Source of the DNA: Daldinia sp. FL1419
Taxonomy: Eukaryota > Ascomycota > Sordariomycetes > Xylariales > Hypoxylaceae
Assembly: GCA_025201765.1 (NCBI GenBank)
Contig: MU623436.1
Coordinates: 62,001 to 126,000, forward strand
Length of the DNA: 64,000 nucleotides
Direction: 5' to 3'
A program made the position numbers and the translations under genes. Positions 33,628-43,270 of the stretch are shown here, piece by piece. How positions within the stretch are numbered: position 1 is the stretch's first letter; every line of letters begins with the position of its first letter. The notes under the pieces are model-generated. The model was not told the DNA's origin. It was given only the letters and a program-made list of their open reading frames with translations, and ran no database searches.

Positions 33628-34706
33628 AATAACGGCCTTGCCTCATTCAATGTGAGGCACACACCCTTTGCTTTGCCGAGATGCAGGAACCGAAACAAGA
33701 ATTGCAACGGGGCTATTCCGGCGGTCAGATTAGGTTGCCCGGGTCAAATCGCTGAAGAGGACGAAAACTCAGTGCGGGGTCGATCTGATGCGATTAGGAT
33801 TAGTACCAAGTAAATAATGTAAATAAAAAATAGGTAGCGATACTACCACGAATAGAGTCGTTCCATTCGCTAGTATACCTACCTAGGTAGGTGATAAATG
33901 AAACCTGCGATGATGTGAGATAGATGTTGATACCCTACGAAAGCAACAGTACAATGATAAAAATGTAGGTACCTTAGTAGTTACCTAAGTAGTGTTGTGT
34001 AACGCAACAAGTATGTACGACATGGACTTACTTAATAGGTACCTAGGTAATATATAGGTATCTAGGTAGTATACAGGTACCTACCGATGTAATGGTACAT
34101 GTCGCATAATAGATGCATGAGCGTTGCTTCGGGTTTCTAATTTCATCTCAACTTCTCATTGTTTGTGTTCTTATTCCCTGCCTCTTATCGACTTAGCAGC
34201 TTAGGTAGCCCTTACCTCCTACAGTTCTAGTCGCCGCCTTGTACATATGGTGCCTACCTAGAAATATTATGTCTAGGAGGCTGGTGTCGATCAACTAGGC
34301 ATAATCAAATAAGTATATCGCTATGTAAAAACCCACTCATACCCTCGTCTTTAAGAGGTACCTATCTTTAACGTTGACTTATTCATAGGTCAAGACCTTT
34401 GAGGCCTTCGAAGCTCCTTAGACTCGCCCTTCTCGGGTCTCGCTCTTAGTGCCCTTTCTTTAGGTCTATTTCGAGACGTATGGACCTAAATATAACAAAT
34501 TACAAGTACTACCCTCGTACAAATTCATTGCGCCTTGAAAAAAAAAAGAAAAAAAAAGGTCGATTGATTGAATTGAACCTTGGAAGCTTCATTGGTAGCT
34601 CGGTGTCTAGCGCATTCAGTCCTTGCTTTGGGGACCGGCGGACTGCCCCTCCTGCACCAAAGCCTTCTCTCTCCCTTCCTCCATTGTTTTGTTTTCCTTT
34701 GAAACC

Positions 34707-37064
34707 ATGAGTCGTCGATACTCTTTCGGTCCTGAACCAGACGAGCGCGACCCCCTCGACAATCCCAATGACCCGAACCCTCTTTACGCAAATTCCAGTC
34801 GCCAGGGGCTTTCTTCCTCTCACCCTTCCTACCCTTCCTCTCCAACATCACAACCTCGATTCTATCGAGATTATCCAACCTCCTCTTCCGAATCGTATAG
34901 TCATCCAACTCATCCTTCCCCCACAAGAATATCAATACACCCTGGCGCCCATCCCGACTCAGTATTCCATAAGCCACGCCAGAATAAAAGATATAGCGGA
35001 AGGTCAGAAGGAGTTATCGCGTCTGAAGTTGGAACCGGGACTGGAGCCGGAGCTGGAGCTTTAGCTGGGGAAGTCTATCCTGAAGCTCACCCATCTTCAT
35101 CCGGACCCATTCCGCCGCTTCATCAAGCGAACAGCGCACCCACTTGGGAACCCGAGCTCCCTCAGTCTAACATTACCCCAGGCGCCGATAATTTTAGCCA
35201 GGCTGCTGCTGGTGGCATGTCCGGGTTGGCTATGAGTGTTGCTGATAGGAACGCGCGAGAAAGCGGACTTGAAGCCATGAGACAAGCTCAGCAATACCAA
35301 GGACAACAACGCCAGCAGGCTCCCTATTCAGATGCGTACCAAAATTCGCCGCCTGAACACGCCCCATATGACGAACCCCGAAGTTACGCATATGATCGGA
35401 GCTATGATGTGCCGGGACATGGTTCCGGTCCTTATAACTCATCCGGTCAGACGTACGATTCTTCTCCTAGTCTGACCCAATCAGGAACCGCAGCGGTGTC
35501 TCATTCCGGCCAAGGGACTCCGGCCCGAGGTGTCCCCAGCTATCCCGGCGACCCGTTTCGGGATCCTCATTTGGCGTATGGTCAGAGGATGGACCCTAGG
35601 CTCGGACAGTTCAACCCGAACGACATCGACGACGACGGTGACGATGGTCTCGATTACCGACGCTCCACCCGAAATAGTATACTGAGTCTAGGAGGGTCGA
35701 GCCACCGAGGTGGTAACAACGCCGCCGGCGCCGGTGCTCCTGGTGTTGCTGGTGGTGCGGTTGTCGGAGGCGTCATGGGTGGGTTTATGGGAAAGAATCG
35801 ACACAGCGGCATCAATTATGATCCAGTGCAAAATACCAGCTCTGCGGGTGGCCTTGGCGGCGTAGGCGGTGGATACGAGACGGGTGCGGGGACAGAGAAG
35901 CAGTCGGAATGGTTATCCAGCCAAAATAGTAGCCGCAAAAAATGGAAGTGGTCAGTCCTAATTCTCGTGGGCCTTGTCATCGCTGGCGGGATAGCAGGTG
36001 GGATTGTCGGTGGCATCTTGGCCAATAAGAACAAAAGTAATGGTGGTTCGGGTAGCTCCAATGGGGTTCAGTCCGCCGAATCGGATGCGGCCATGAATGG
36101 GGATCTAGACCTCGCCTCAACCGAGATTCAAACACTTATGAACAATCATAACCTACACAAGGTTTTTCCCGGTGTCGACTATACGCCTATCAACGTTCAG
36201 TTCCCGGATTGCCTTGAGAACCCCCCTTCCCAGAACAACGTTACTCGGGACGTTGCCGTTCTCTCGCAGCTAACAAACACCATCAGACTCTATGGCACCG
36301 ATTGTAATCAAACAGAAATGACTATTCATGCTTTACGGCAACTAAAACTCCAGGATGACATCAAGATTTGGCTTGGTGTCTGGCAGGACGGAAATGCCAC
36401 CACAAATGAGCGGCAACTAAGCAAGATGTGGAATATCCTGGACAAGTATGGGGCGGGTCCATTCAAGGGACTCATCATCGGTAACGAGATCTTATTCCGA
36501 CAGCAAATGACCGCTTCGGAGCTTAGTGACCTGCTGGATACGGTAAGAAGCAATTTAACCAAACATAACTGGAATCTTCCCGTCGCGACGAGTGACCTCG
36601 GTGACAATTGGGATTCGCAACTAGCCGGCATGAGCGACTACATCATGGGCAATATTCATCCTTTCTTTGCCGGTGTTAACGCCAAGGACGCTGCTTCTTG
36701 GACTTGGCAGTTCTGGGAGAATAAAGCCCACGGGTTCTTCAAGACGGAAAACGAGAAGAACATAATCTCCGAGATCGGCTGGCCGACGAAGGGTGGAACT
36801 AATTGCGGCAGCGACAAGGTGACGGACTGTCCTAACGGCTCAGTGGCTGGTATCGACGAATTGAATACACTGATGGAGAATTGGGTCTGCCAGGCCCTCG
36901 AGAATGGAACCAACTATTTCTGGTTTGAGATGTTTGATGAGCCTTGGAAAATCAGCTTCGATACGCCTGGCAAAGAGTGGGAAGACCAATGGGGCCTCAT
37001 GGATGTGAATAGGAACCTGAAAGAGGGCGTCAAGATTCCGGACTGCGGGGGTAAGACGGTGTGA
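34707..37064 (+). CDS. btgC: GH17 glucan endo-1,3-beta-glucosidase, BtgC-type type II membrane protein
   Basis: Cell-wall beta-1,3-glucan hydrolase/remodelling enzyme. Single exon, 785 aa. The first ~410 residues are a long Ser/Pro/Gly/Gln-rich cytoplasmic segment (SRRYSFGPEPDERDPLDNPN...), then a Gly-rich membrane anchor (VLILVGLVIAGGIAGGIVGGIL) at about 416-438 and the extracellular GH17 domain at about 480-780. The acid/base Glu594 lies in IIGNEILF and the nucleophile Glu689 in ISEIGWP; IRLYGTDC, VWQDG and WFEMFDEPWK are further family blocks. ATG 34707 has an ACCATGA context; the frame extends left only to a TTG. Known BtgC proteins share this layout but are usually somewhat shorter (about 690-720 aa), the difference being in the N-terminal tail. 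Confidence 0.95.
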   Translation: MSRRYSFGPEPDERDPLDNPNDPNPLYANSSRQGLSSSHPSYPSSPTSQPRFYRDYPTSSSESYSHPTHPSPTRISIHPGAHPDSVFHKPRQNKRYSGRSEGVIASEVGTGTGAGAGALAGEVYPEAHPSSSGPIPPLHQANSAPTWEPELPQSNITPGADNFSQAAAGGMSGLAMSVADRNARESGLEAMRQAQQYQGQQRQQAPYSDAYQNSPPEHAPYDEPRSYAYDRSYDVPGHGSGPYNSSGQTYDSSPSLTQSGTAAVSHSGQGTPARGVPSYPGDPFRDPHLAYGQRMDPRLGQFNPNDIDDDGDDGLDYRRSTRNSILSLGGSSHRGGNNAAGAGAPGVAGGAVVGGVMGGFMGKNRHSGINYDPVQNTSSAGGLGGVGGGYETGAGTEKQSEWLSSQNSSRKKWKWSVLILVGLVIAGGIAGGIVGGILANKNKSNGGSGSSNGVQSAESDAAMNGDLDLASTEIQTLMNNHNLHKVFPGVDYTPINVQFPDCLENPPSQNNVTRDVAVLSQLTNTIRLYGTDCNQTEMTIHALRQLKLQDDIKIWLGVWQDGNATTNERQLSKMWNILDKYGAGPFKGLIIGNEILFRQQMTASELSDLLDTVRSNLTKHNWNLPVATSDLGDNWDSQLAGMSDYIMGNIHPFFAGVNAKDAASWTWQFWENKAHGFFKTENEKNIISEIGWPTKGGTNCGSDKVTDCPNGSVAGIDELNTLMENWVCQALENGTNYFWFEMFDEPWKISFDTPGKEWEDQWGLMDVNRNLKEGVKIPDCGGKTV

Positions 37065-38066
37065 ACGACAGAGGAGAAGCTGGTTACCTCGTCCCTCAAA
37101 GCTGGTAATGTAATCAACTTCGCTATGCGCGGTAATGAGTAGTAGCCTACCAAACGTTCTTGACAGAACACCCCGCATAATGCCCTCAGCTCCAAAACGG
37201 TATAGGGTTGTATGATACCAAGCGAAACGAAGCGAAACGAAGAGGGTATAGGCCGGTCGTAGGAGGTCCGTGTGACTGAGAACGCAATTACCAGTATACG
37301 GATGTCTCGACTCAGATGGTAAATAGGAGTAAAGGATTCCTCTATTATGGTTTATGGCTTATGGTTTCACTGATACGATTCCCGGCGTAAATGACTAGGA
37401 GATGGAAGCACGAAAAGAGCATCAATGGGAGGTATGACTAGGTGGCGGCAAGACGATCATCGTCGTCGCGCATGTATAGCATTGTTATAAGTTACGGTTC
37501 AATCATTATGGTGTCTTTGAGGCCTTGGGTTCGTATATATTGTAAGGCTCGTCTGAAGACTTGGACTTTACAGTCTTCAGTTTCTTTTCGGGGCGGGTTC
37601 CTCTACGTTCACTTGTTCATGGCATGAAGTAGGCAATTAATAGGGTTAAATGCATTAGCTCTGACTATTAGCTGCGGGTTCACGTCGTGGTCTTTTATTT
37701 CTAGCCCCATCTATAGATATGAGGTCGTCGATACCTATCGTAGATGCATACACTCGTATAATATTGTGTTTCTCTTATGGGCATCTACGTAGGTAGAGAT
37801 GCATAAATGTATGTACCCACTTGATGTTGTCCATACCATAGTGGCAGTGGGGGGGTTGCTACAACCATAATAAATCGAAATATTGTTTTATATTTGAATA
37901 GCATTCTTTAACAGATATTTAAATATAACCATTATAACGGTTTTGGATTTTATAATGATTTTGAATTTTATAATAATTATATTTTTTTTATTTTAAAGTT
38001 TTGATTGGTTTAAAAAGTGGGGCAAATTTATTTTAAAATTTGAAAATTTTAAGGTTTTTTTTTTTG

Positions 38067-38115
<49 letters not shown>

Positions 38116-38619
38116 CGTTTGCACGTTATTGTATGTACCTATCTAGTGTAGATGTCTGTCTACCTTACGGCTTGGTGTCCCTTGGGCAGCAATGTTACTA
38201 CCGTTTGAGATAAGTCGGGGTCGTAGTAAGTGGTAGGGTTACAATTACTACTAATAGGCCAATGACATCGTGCTTGATTTCTCTTTGGTCAACGCATATG
38301 CTATTCTTCGTTTTTCTAATCACGTATGGATTGCCAAAATGAAGTTTTTAAATGCATGCTCTTCGTGTACCTAGGTACCTATATACCGATGTCTCATCAC
38401 TTTGCATTTCTATACCTGCCTGAGTATAGTGTATAGTGTATAGACCTCGTCACCAGTCTTTATCTAGGAATTATACACGTAGAAATGAGCACCGAGCACA
38501 AGCGAAGCAACCTTATTACAAATATTTTATTCCCACAAAGACCTATGGCTTAACCTTATTATCATGATTCGTAATCGTGTGCCCTAGTATAGTACAGTCT
38601 GAACCTAACCTTATAACCC
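37065..38619. other. AT-rich intergenic, 1.55 kb
   Basis: 3' flanks of two convergent genes. It contains a CGAAACGAAG direct repeat (37219-37243), a very AT-rich stretch (37860-38055) running into a long T run, and GTATAGT repeats at 38424-38444. No gene supportable. Confidence 0.6.
38055..38115. repeat. Interrupted poly(T) tract, about 60 bp
   Basis: A T run broken by one G, one C and little else, ending at CGTTTGCACG. Read on the minus strand it is a poly(A) of about 35 uninterrupted A, as seen at the 3' end of retroposed elements, but no element body is recognisable beside it. Confidence 0.85.
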
Positions 38620-40197
38620 TTACGCCGCCAGCTTCCAGAGCGGGACGTACGCTCGCGCGGCGGGAGTATCGTCATCTTCGTCCTCGATCGCCTTATTCAT
38701 GCGAGTGATCCAATCGTTCTCCATCCTCGCTGCGTCCCGCTCTATCTGACCCATGACCGCCAACTCAGCTAGCATATCATCGACAAGAGCACGACTACCA
38801 CGCAGCATCTTCGCCAACCCCGTTCCCGAATCTTCCTCTTCTACATCGCCGAGGTCTCTCAAGTCAGTCTTCCACTTCTCTAGTTTGCGAAGTAGGCCTT
38901 CGCAGTCACGGGCCCAGGATCGGTCTAGGTCGCCCAGAAATTGGACCTCGTCGCCGGCGATTAGCCCGTCGACGTCACCGGTGCGTTGGGCTGCGATGAT
39001 GGAGGACATGCGGCCGACCCAGGCCTCGAAGTCGGAGACCACGCGCTGATATCGACCTCCTGGCTCGCCGAGCTGCCATACACCGTTTACAACTTCGTCT
39101 AAGATTTGGACTTTCTCCTCTAGCCCTAGCTTTGATCGATTGCTCCTACCCCAGCGTACTAACGCCGCTATGTTCCGGGCTTCGACGCCGTGCCTCTCGA
39201 GCTTGACTAGTGCGTCGTGATCAGCATTTAGTCGAGCGAAGCGTGCTCCGAGCTTTTGGCGTGCGCTGCTACGCCATTCCGAGTCAACGGCCGTGGCGTC
39301 ACGGTGTAAGAGCGAGAGTTGAAGGAGCTCAGTCTGTAGACGACTTGTTTCGGCTGATATGGCGACATTGGCGGGTAGCTTAGAGGGAGAGGGGGGCGCA
39401 AGGAAGGTGGACGTCAAAGGCTTCGGTGCGAGCGACTTTGCTGGACTATAATGCTGCTGAAGCGTGCTAAATGCCGGACGGCTGACAGGCTGCTGCGCAG
39501 GAGCAGTGGAAGAAGAGGTGGTGGAGGGTTGAGACACCGATTTTGTTCGCGCATGGGTCTGGGATCTAGTCTGCCGCGTCGGAGCTTTCGAGGTCGCTGT
39601 TGTAATTGTGCTTGTGGTGGGGCTTGTGCGACCCGACGATGTGGACGACGTCTGAGATATGCGGGATTGGGTGGCGGGGCGGAGGGTTGTCGCGGCAGTA
39701 AGGTTCGTGATTGTGGATTTCGATCGCGAGTGCCCGATAGGTCGATTAGAAGCTGTAGGAGGTGGACCACCGGATGACCTCGGTCGACTGACAGTAGTAC
39801 TCGCAGATCTGTTTGAGGTGGTTGTTCCGGTTGTTGTCGACGACGATGCTGGCTGACGTGTAGATGACGCTCTGCCTAGGGGTCTCGGAGCTTTCGTTGC
39901 AGTATTGCCAGCATTGTCAGAGCGTGTTATCGGGGGTTTGCTGTAAGATCCCGAAGGAGGCCTCCCTGTAATAGTAGAGCTTGCAGTTCTTCGCGAAGTG
40001 GTGGTAGTAGATGATGAGGATGCTGTATTTGATGCCATTGAACGAGTCGTCATTGTCGGTTTAACCGGCAATCTACTGGGCGACGTGTTTCCAGCCTCGT
40101 TACGGGCCGAAGGCGCATTTCCTCGTGTCGCGCCATTTCTTCCGGCGGTAGGCTTTTGAAGGGATCGCGTGCGGCTCAAGCTCGTTGACGACGACAT
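38620..40197 (-). CDS. Ser/Thr-rich protein with helical C-terminal domain (525 aa), unknown function
   Basis: Single exon, ATG at 40197. The first ~270 residues are low-complexity Ser/Thr/Arg/Pro (SSSTSLSRTRSLQKPTAGRN...), positively charged and probably disordered, like microtubule- or nucleic-acid-associated tails. Residues ~275-525 are largely helical: LQTELLQLSLLHRDATAVDSEW, ARFARLNADHDALVKLE, GLEEKVQILDEVVNGVWQL, DFEAWVGRMSSIIA, and an acidic end with PLWKLAA. This domain is well composed and looks conserved in filamentous ascomycetes, but I cannot name it. A spindle or augmin-like role would fit the architecture; that is a guess. No introns or membrane segments. Confidence 0.8.
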   Translation of the reverse strand: MSSSTSLSRTRSLQKPTAGRNGATRGNAPSARNEAGNTSPSRLPVKPTMTTRSMASNTASSSSTTTTSRRTASSTITGRPPSGSYSKPPITRSDNAGNTATKAPRPLGRASSTRQPASSSTTTGTTTSNRSASTTVSRPRSSGGPPPTASNRPIGHSRSKSTITNLTAATTLRPATQSRISQTSSTSSGRTSPTTSTITTATSKAPTRQTRSQTHARTKSVSQPSTTSSSTAPAQQPVSRPAFSTLQQHYSPAKSLAPKPLTSTFLAPPSPSKLPANVAISAETSRLQTELLQLSLLHRDATAVDSEWRSSARQKLGARFARLNADHDALVKLERHGVEARNIAALVRWGRSNRSKLGLEEKVQILDEVVNGVWQLGEPGGRYQRVVSDFEAWVGRMSSIIAAQRTGDVDGLIAGDEVQFLGDLDRSWARDCEGLLRKLEKWKTDLRDLGDVEEEDSGTGLAKMLRGSRALVDDMLAELAVMGQIERDAARMENDWITRMNKAIEDEDDDTPAARAYVPLWKLAA

Positions 40198-41215
40198 GAT
40201 GGCGGCTGGTGCTTAAGACAGAGACTCTTTTTATGGGAATTATTTAATTAGAGTGTCGGTAAATAAGAATCAGGGGTCTATTGTTTTATTGACCCGTGCA
40301 CGCGACTAGCAAGGTAAAGTTACCCAAAATTACAGTGGATGACACCTATGGCAGGACCCCCTGCTGTTCAACCCCACTAAGTTGAAAGGGCTCAAAAGGC
40401 TATCACAACGTTGGTTCCTCCACAGTTGCGCCTGCCATTGGTAAAAGTAGATGCCTCTTACCTGTGGGCATATAACACGTAGTCGTTGCAATAATTCCAG
40501 CTATTTACTTTTCGCGATATGGAAAGTACGCACCAATATGTTGTTAGAGCGTTTCAAAACTTGTCATTAAGTGGATAAATGTACACATGACAAAAACTAC
40601 AGTTCAGCCAAACATGGAAACTGCCTGCCGTGTTAACAGATAATATTAGTGAAAGGCCAGGACAGAGCAAGAACATTAAAATCAAAAATACCAAAAGTGA
40701 AGAAGGTACATGGAAGCCAGTCATAGGTATTCATCTACATAAGCTCAATCGCAGTTGCAGTTGCAGTTGCAGTTGCAGTTGCAGTTGCAGTTGGTATCAT
40801 CATACGGCTTCTAGCCAGGATTCCACTATGGGATTCCATTATGTCCTTTCCCCCTTTTCCAATTCCCTTTGTCCAAGTCCAAATCCTCGCCGTACTTGTT
40901 ATATACCATTCAAGGCGGTATGGTATTATTCAGACAATAGTGGTATCACGATACCATAAAACGCCTATTTTCAAATGCAAAACCCCCCTTTTTGTCGTCA
41001 TCTATATGCTGATGCATACGCCGAATGAGATTATTCGTTGTTCATCGATGCCTCTCTCAATGAGCATCGGAGTTGGTTTTCGTACTGTACACTTCCCGAA
41101 TATTGATGTTGAGATAATAATGTGACCATAAGTATGATAATTCGTACTTGAAGAAGCAAAGAAAAAGAATCGTCAGCTAGGTGAATGTTCGGTAGTTAGT
41201 CGTACCAACAGGAAC
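40198..41215. other. Intergenic, 1.0 kb
   Basis: Promoter of the 525-aa gene and 3' flank of the 684-aa gene. A CAGTTG hexamer array (40752-40793) is the only notable structure; flanking short frames are not supportable. Confidence 0.6.
40752..40793. repeat. (CAGTTG)7 hexanucleotide microsatellite
   Basis: Seven perfect tandem CAGTTG units, unlike the CCTA-type repeats elsewhere in the window. Confidence 0.95.
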
Positions 41216-43270
41216 TTAGGAGCCTGCTGCTTGCTTTCCTTTCTCGCGGCGTTGGTCAACTTCCATGTTATCCATCAACAGCTTAAGGTTCGATTTATAA
41301 GGGCCTATCAATCGTTCATGACATCCGACGCAGATGCGCAAATTACACCATGAACAAATTTTGCGCGAACCCGTGTCTTCAATGCCACATGTCTGACAAG
41401 CTAGTGGATAATTCGAATTCTTTACTGGCAGCCATTTATCGTGGTGAACATAACAGTTGTAGTGTCGCGAGGAGATGGGAGTGGCTTTCCAGATGGCATC
41501 TGTCGACGGGGCAGCCAAGTTATAGTTCCTAGGAAAGCGAGAGAGAGCCTCGTTGACCTGGGCCGTTTGCTCCGCAGTCATGTGTTCCACAGACTCGCCA
41601 ATATCGCTAAGTGCGCTTGTATCAACATCTTTTGAAAACTTGCGCGTTGGTTTGCGGCTGCTAATATCTGACGATAGGGTTGTCTCATTTAACGCCGTTG
41701 CCATATTGAAGAAATCAGGTTTCTTCGAGAGTTCGTCTGCATCTGGTGGTAACGCCAGAGGCATCGCGACGGGCGAACTTGACTGTGGTGAAGCTTTAGG
41801 TCTCATCATTTCCTGAGCACTACGAAGAGACGACGGGGAGCGCAAGGCCGGATTGCTCTGAGATGGTCGCGGGTATCGTGGAAGTCCAACACCCGGCTGC
41901 CTCAAGTCGGACGAGCTCCCTTTCTTATGGACTTCCGGCTGGCTGCGAGGCACAGGGGCGCCGACCGCGCGGCGCGAAATTGGCTTTTCCACGGACTCCT
42001 TTGGGAGAGCTTCCGATGGTGGTCCGAGACGGATCGGCGCGTGGACTACTGTCTCGACCGAAGCCTTTGGTACCGCAGAATCCTCGGCGCCAAGTTGATC
42101 TTTTGCAGGAGGCGCAGGGTTCACGTTAGTCTTATCTTCGTACTGTGCCCTGGATTGAAGGCCTCCGATATGCTCACCCTTTTCAACCGGCTCCTCTTTA
42201 GCTTTCTCGGGGCTCTTGGTGGAATCGCCTCGGCCCGTAAGCTCCTTGAGCTTTGCCGAAAGCTTGCGCATCTTGTCGTCTCGTTGCGGTTCTGTTTGTT
42301 TACTTGGTCGAATATTTCTCCCAGGGAGTGAAGTGCTTCTGGGAGGTAACGGAGAAGTGGCGTTATTAATTTGTGTGGGCGGTGGGGGTGGAAGAGGGTC
42401 TGGGTTAGCAGGCTGCGCAGTGGATGCGGTTGATCCGTGGGAACCAGCTAATTTTAGCTCTGGTACAAGAAGGCCATGGTCAGATTTAGATGATGCACGT
42501 CGTCGCCAAATCTCTCGTCGCCGGGGCGAGTCACCGTCGAGATCGGATGGCGATGCTGATGGACCTCTATTATGTGTACCGGATTCGGACGCTGGGAGTG
42601 CCGGGAATGGGTCTACGGGCCGGACTCGAGGCGGCGTACTTGGACGGAACGGGTCCTTCAATGGTGGCGGCGGCGGTGGTAAATCAGCTGTCATCGTTTC
42701 ATCCGACATCTTCCGGGCCTCATCTCCGTAGGGATTGCTTGGAAGAGCTGTTAACGTCTTTGTTAATGACGGTTGAATATCATTTATTCCTTCTCGTTCT
42801 GGTGAATTAGATGGCTCGCTATCCTTTGTGAATATACTGCCTTGCGACGATCTCTGAACGGAGTCGGATGATGTATTCGAATATGCCGATAAAAGACTAG
42901 ATATAGAAGAAACTCGTCTCATCTTCTTCGTCTTAGCATCTGCGGTGGGGGCTGGATTTGCTGGTAGTCCAACGGGCTTTCTCGGGATCGACCTCATCTG
43001 CGTTTGTATATTTGGTGCCCCCATGGCGTTTGCTGGCGGTAAAGCAGGAAGGGGGGAGTTCAAGCTCGGCTTCGGACTCTTTGGACTACTAATGCTCCTG
43101 GCACTAACACTATCCTGCCTGGGTGGGAATGGCGAATACACCGAGGGCAACGCTTCCTGAGGAACTATCTCTGGCCGGTCGTTCTCTAACTCAGGCGGAG
43201 GGGCAGGCAACGCTTTTGAAAAACGCGAACGACCCGACTTAGGGGCCTGAAGAAGTGTAGGGCGTTCCAT
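41216..43270 (-). CDS. Proline-rich protein with C-terminal six-cysteine zinc-type domain (684 aa)
   Basis: Single exon, ATG at 43270. Residues 1-590 are Pro/Ser-rich and disordered, with many PPPP and SPxxP motifs that could bind SH3, WW or EVH1 domains (ALPAPPPELE, LPPPPPPLKDPF, PLPPPPPTQ). The last ~80 residues form a compact region: WLPVKN, then CxxC (625, 628), CxxC (639, 642), CxxC (647, 650), with Cys606 and His609-His610 before and His651 after. The spacing fits a two-zinc treble-clef or B-box-like fold, reading IEDTGSRKICSWCNLRIC. I do not recognise it as a named family. It may be a scaffold or cell-polarity protein; that is inference from the proline motifs. Confidence 0.82.
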   Translation of the reverse strand: MERPTLLQAPKSGRSRFSKALPAPPPELENDRPEIVPQEALPSVYSPFPPRQDSVSARSISSPKSPKPSLNSPLPALPPANAMGAPNIQTQMRSIPRKPVGLPANPAPTADAKTKKMRRVSSISSLLSAYSNTSSDSVQRSSQGSIFTKDSEPSNSPEREGINDIQPSLTKTLTALPSNPYGDEARKMSDETMTADLPPPPPPLKDPFRPSTPPRVRPVDPFPALPASESGTHNRGPSASPSDLDGDSPRRREIWRRRASSKSDHGLLVPELKLAGSHGSTASTAQPANPDPLPPPPPTQINNATSPLPPRSTSLPGRNIRPSKQTEPQRDDKMRKLSAKLKELTGRGDSTKSPEKAKEEPVEKGEHIGGLQSRAQYEDKTNVNPAPPAKDQLGAEDSAVPKASVETVVHAPIRLGPPSEALPKESVEKPISRRAVGAPVPRSQPEVHKKGSSSDLRQPGVGLPRYPRPSQSNPALRSPSSLRSAQEMMRPKASPQSSSPVAMPLALPPDADELSKKPDFFNMATALNETTLSSDISSRKPTRKFSKDVDTSALSDIGESVEHMTAEQTAQVNEALSRFPRNYNLAAPSTDAIWKATPISSRHYNCYVHHDKWLPVKNSNYPLACQTCGIEDTGSRKICSWCNLRICVGCHERLIGPYKSNLKLLMDNMEVDQRREKGKQAAGS

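Larger units (their letters stand above)
31931..34706. other. Large AT-rich repeat-dense intergenic region, 2.8 kb
   Basis: No protein-coding frame could be supported. It holds a 20-base G run (32050-32069), more than a dozen ACCTACCT / AGGTACCT motifs (densest at 32290-32320, 32664-32672, 32750-32782, 33557-33627, 33966-34085) and an A-rich run at 34539-34557. The right end is the promoter and leader of the GH17 gene and is pyrimidine-rich just before its ATG. Confidence 0.6.
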
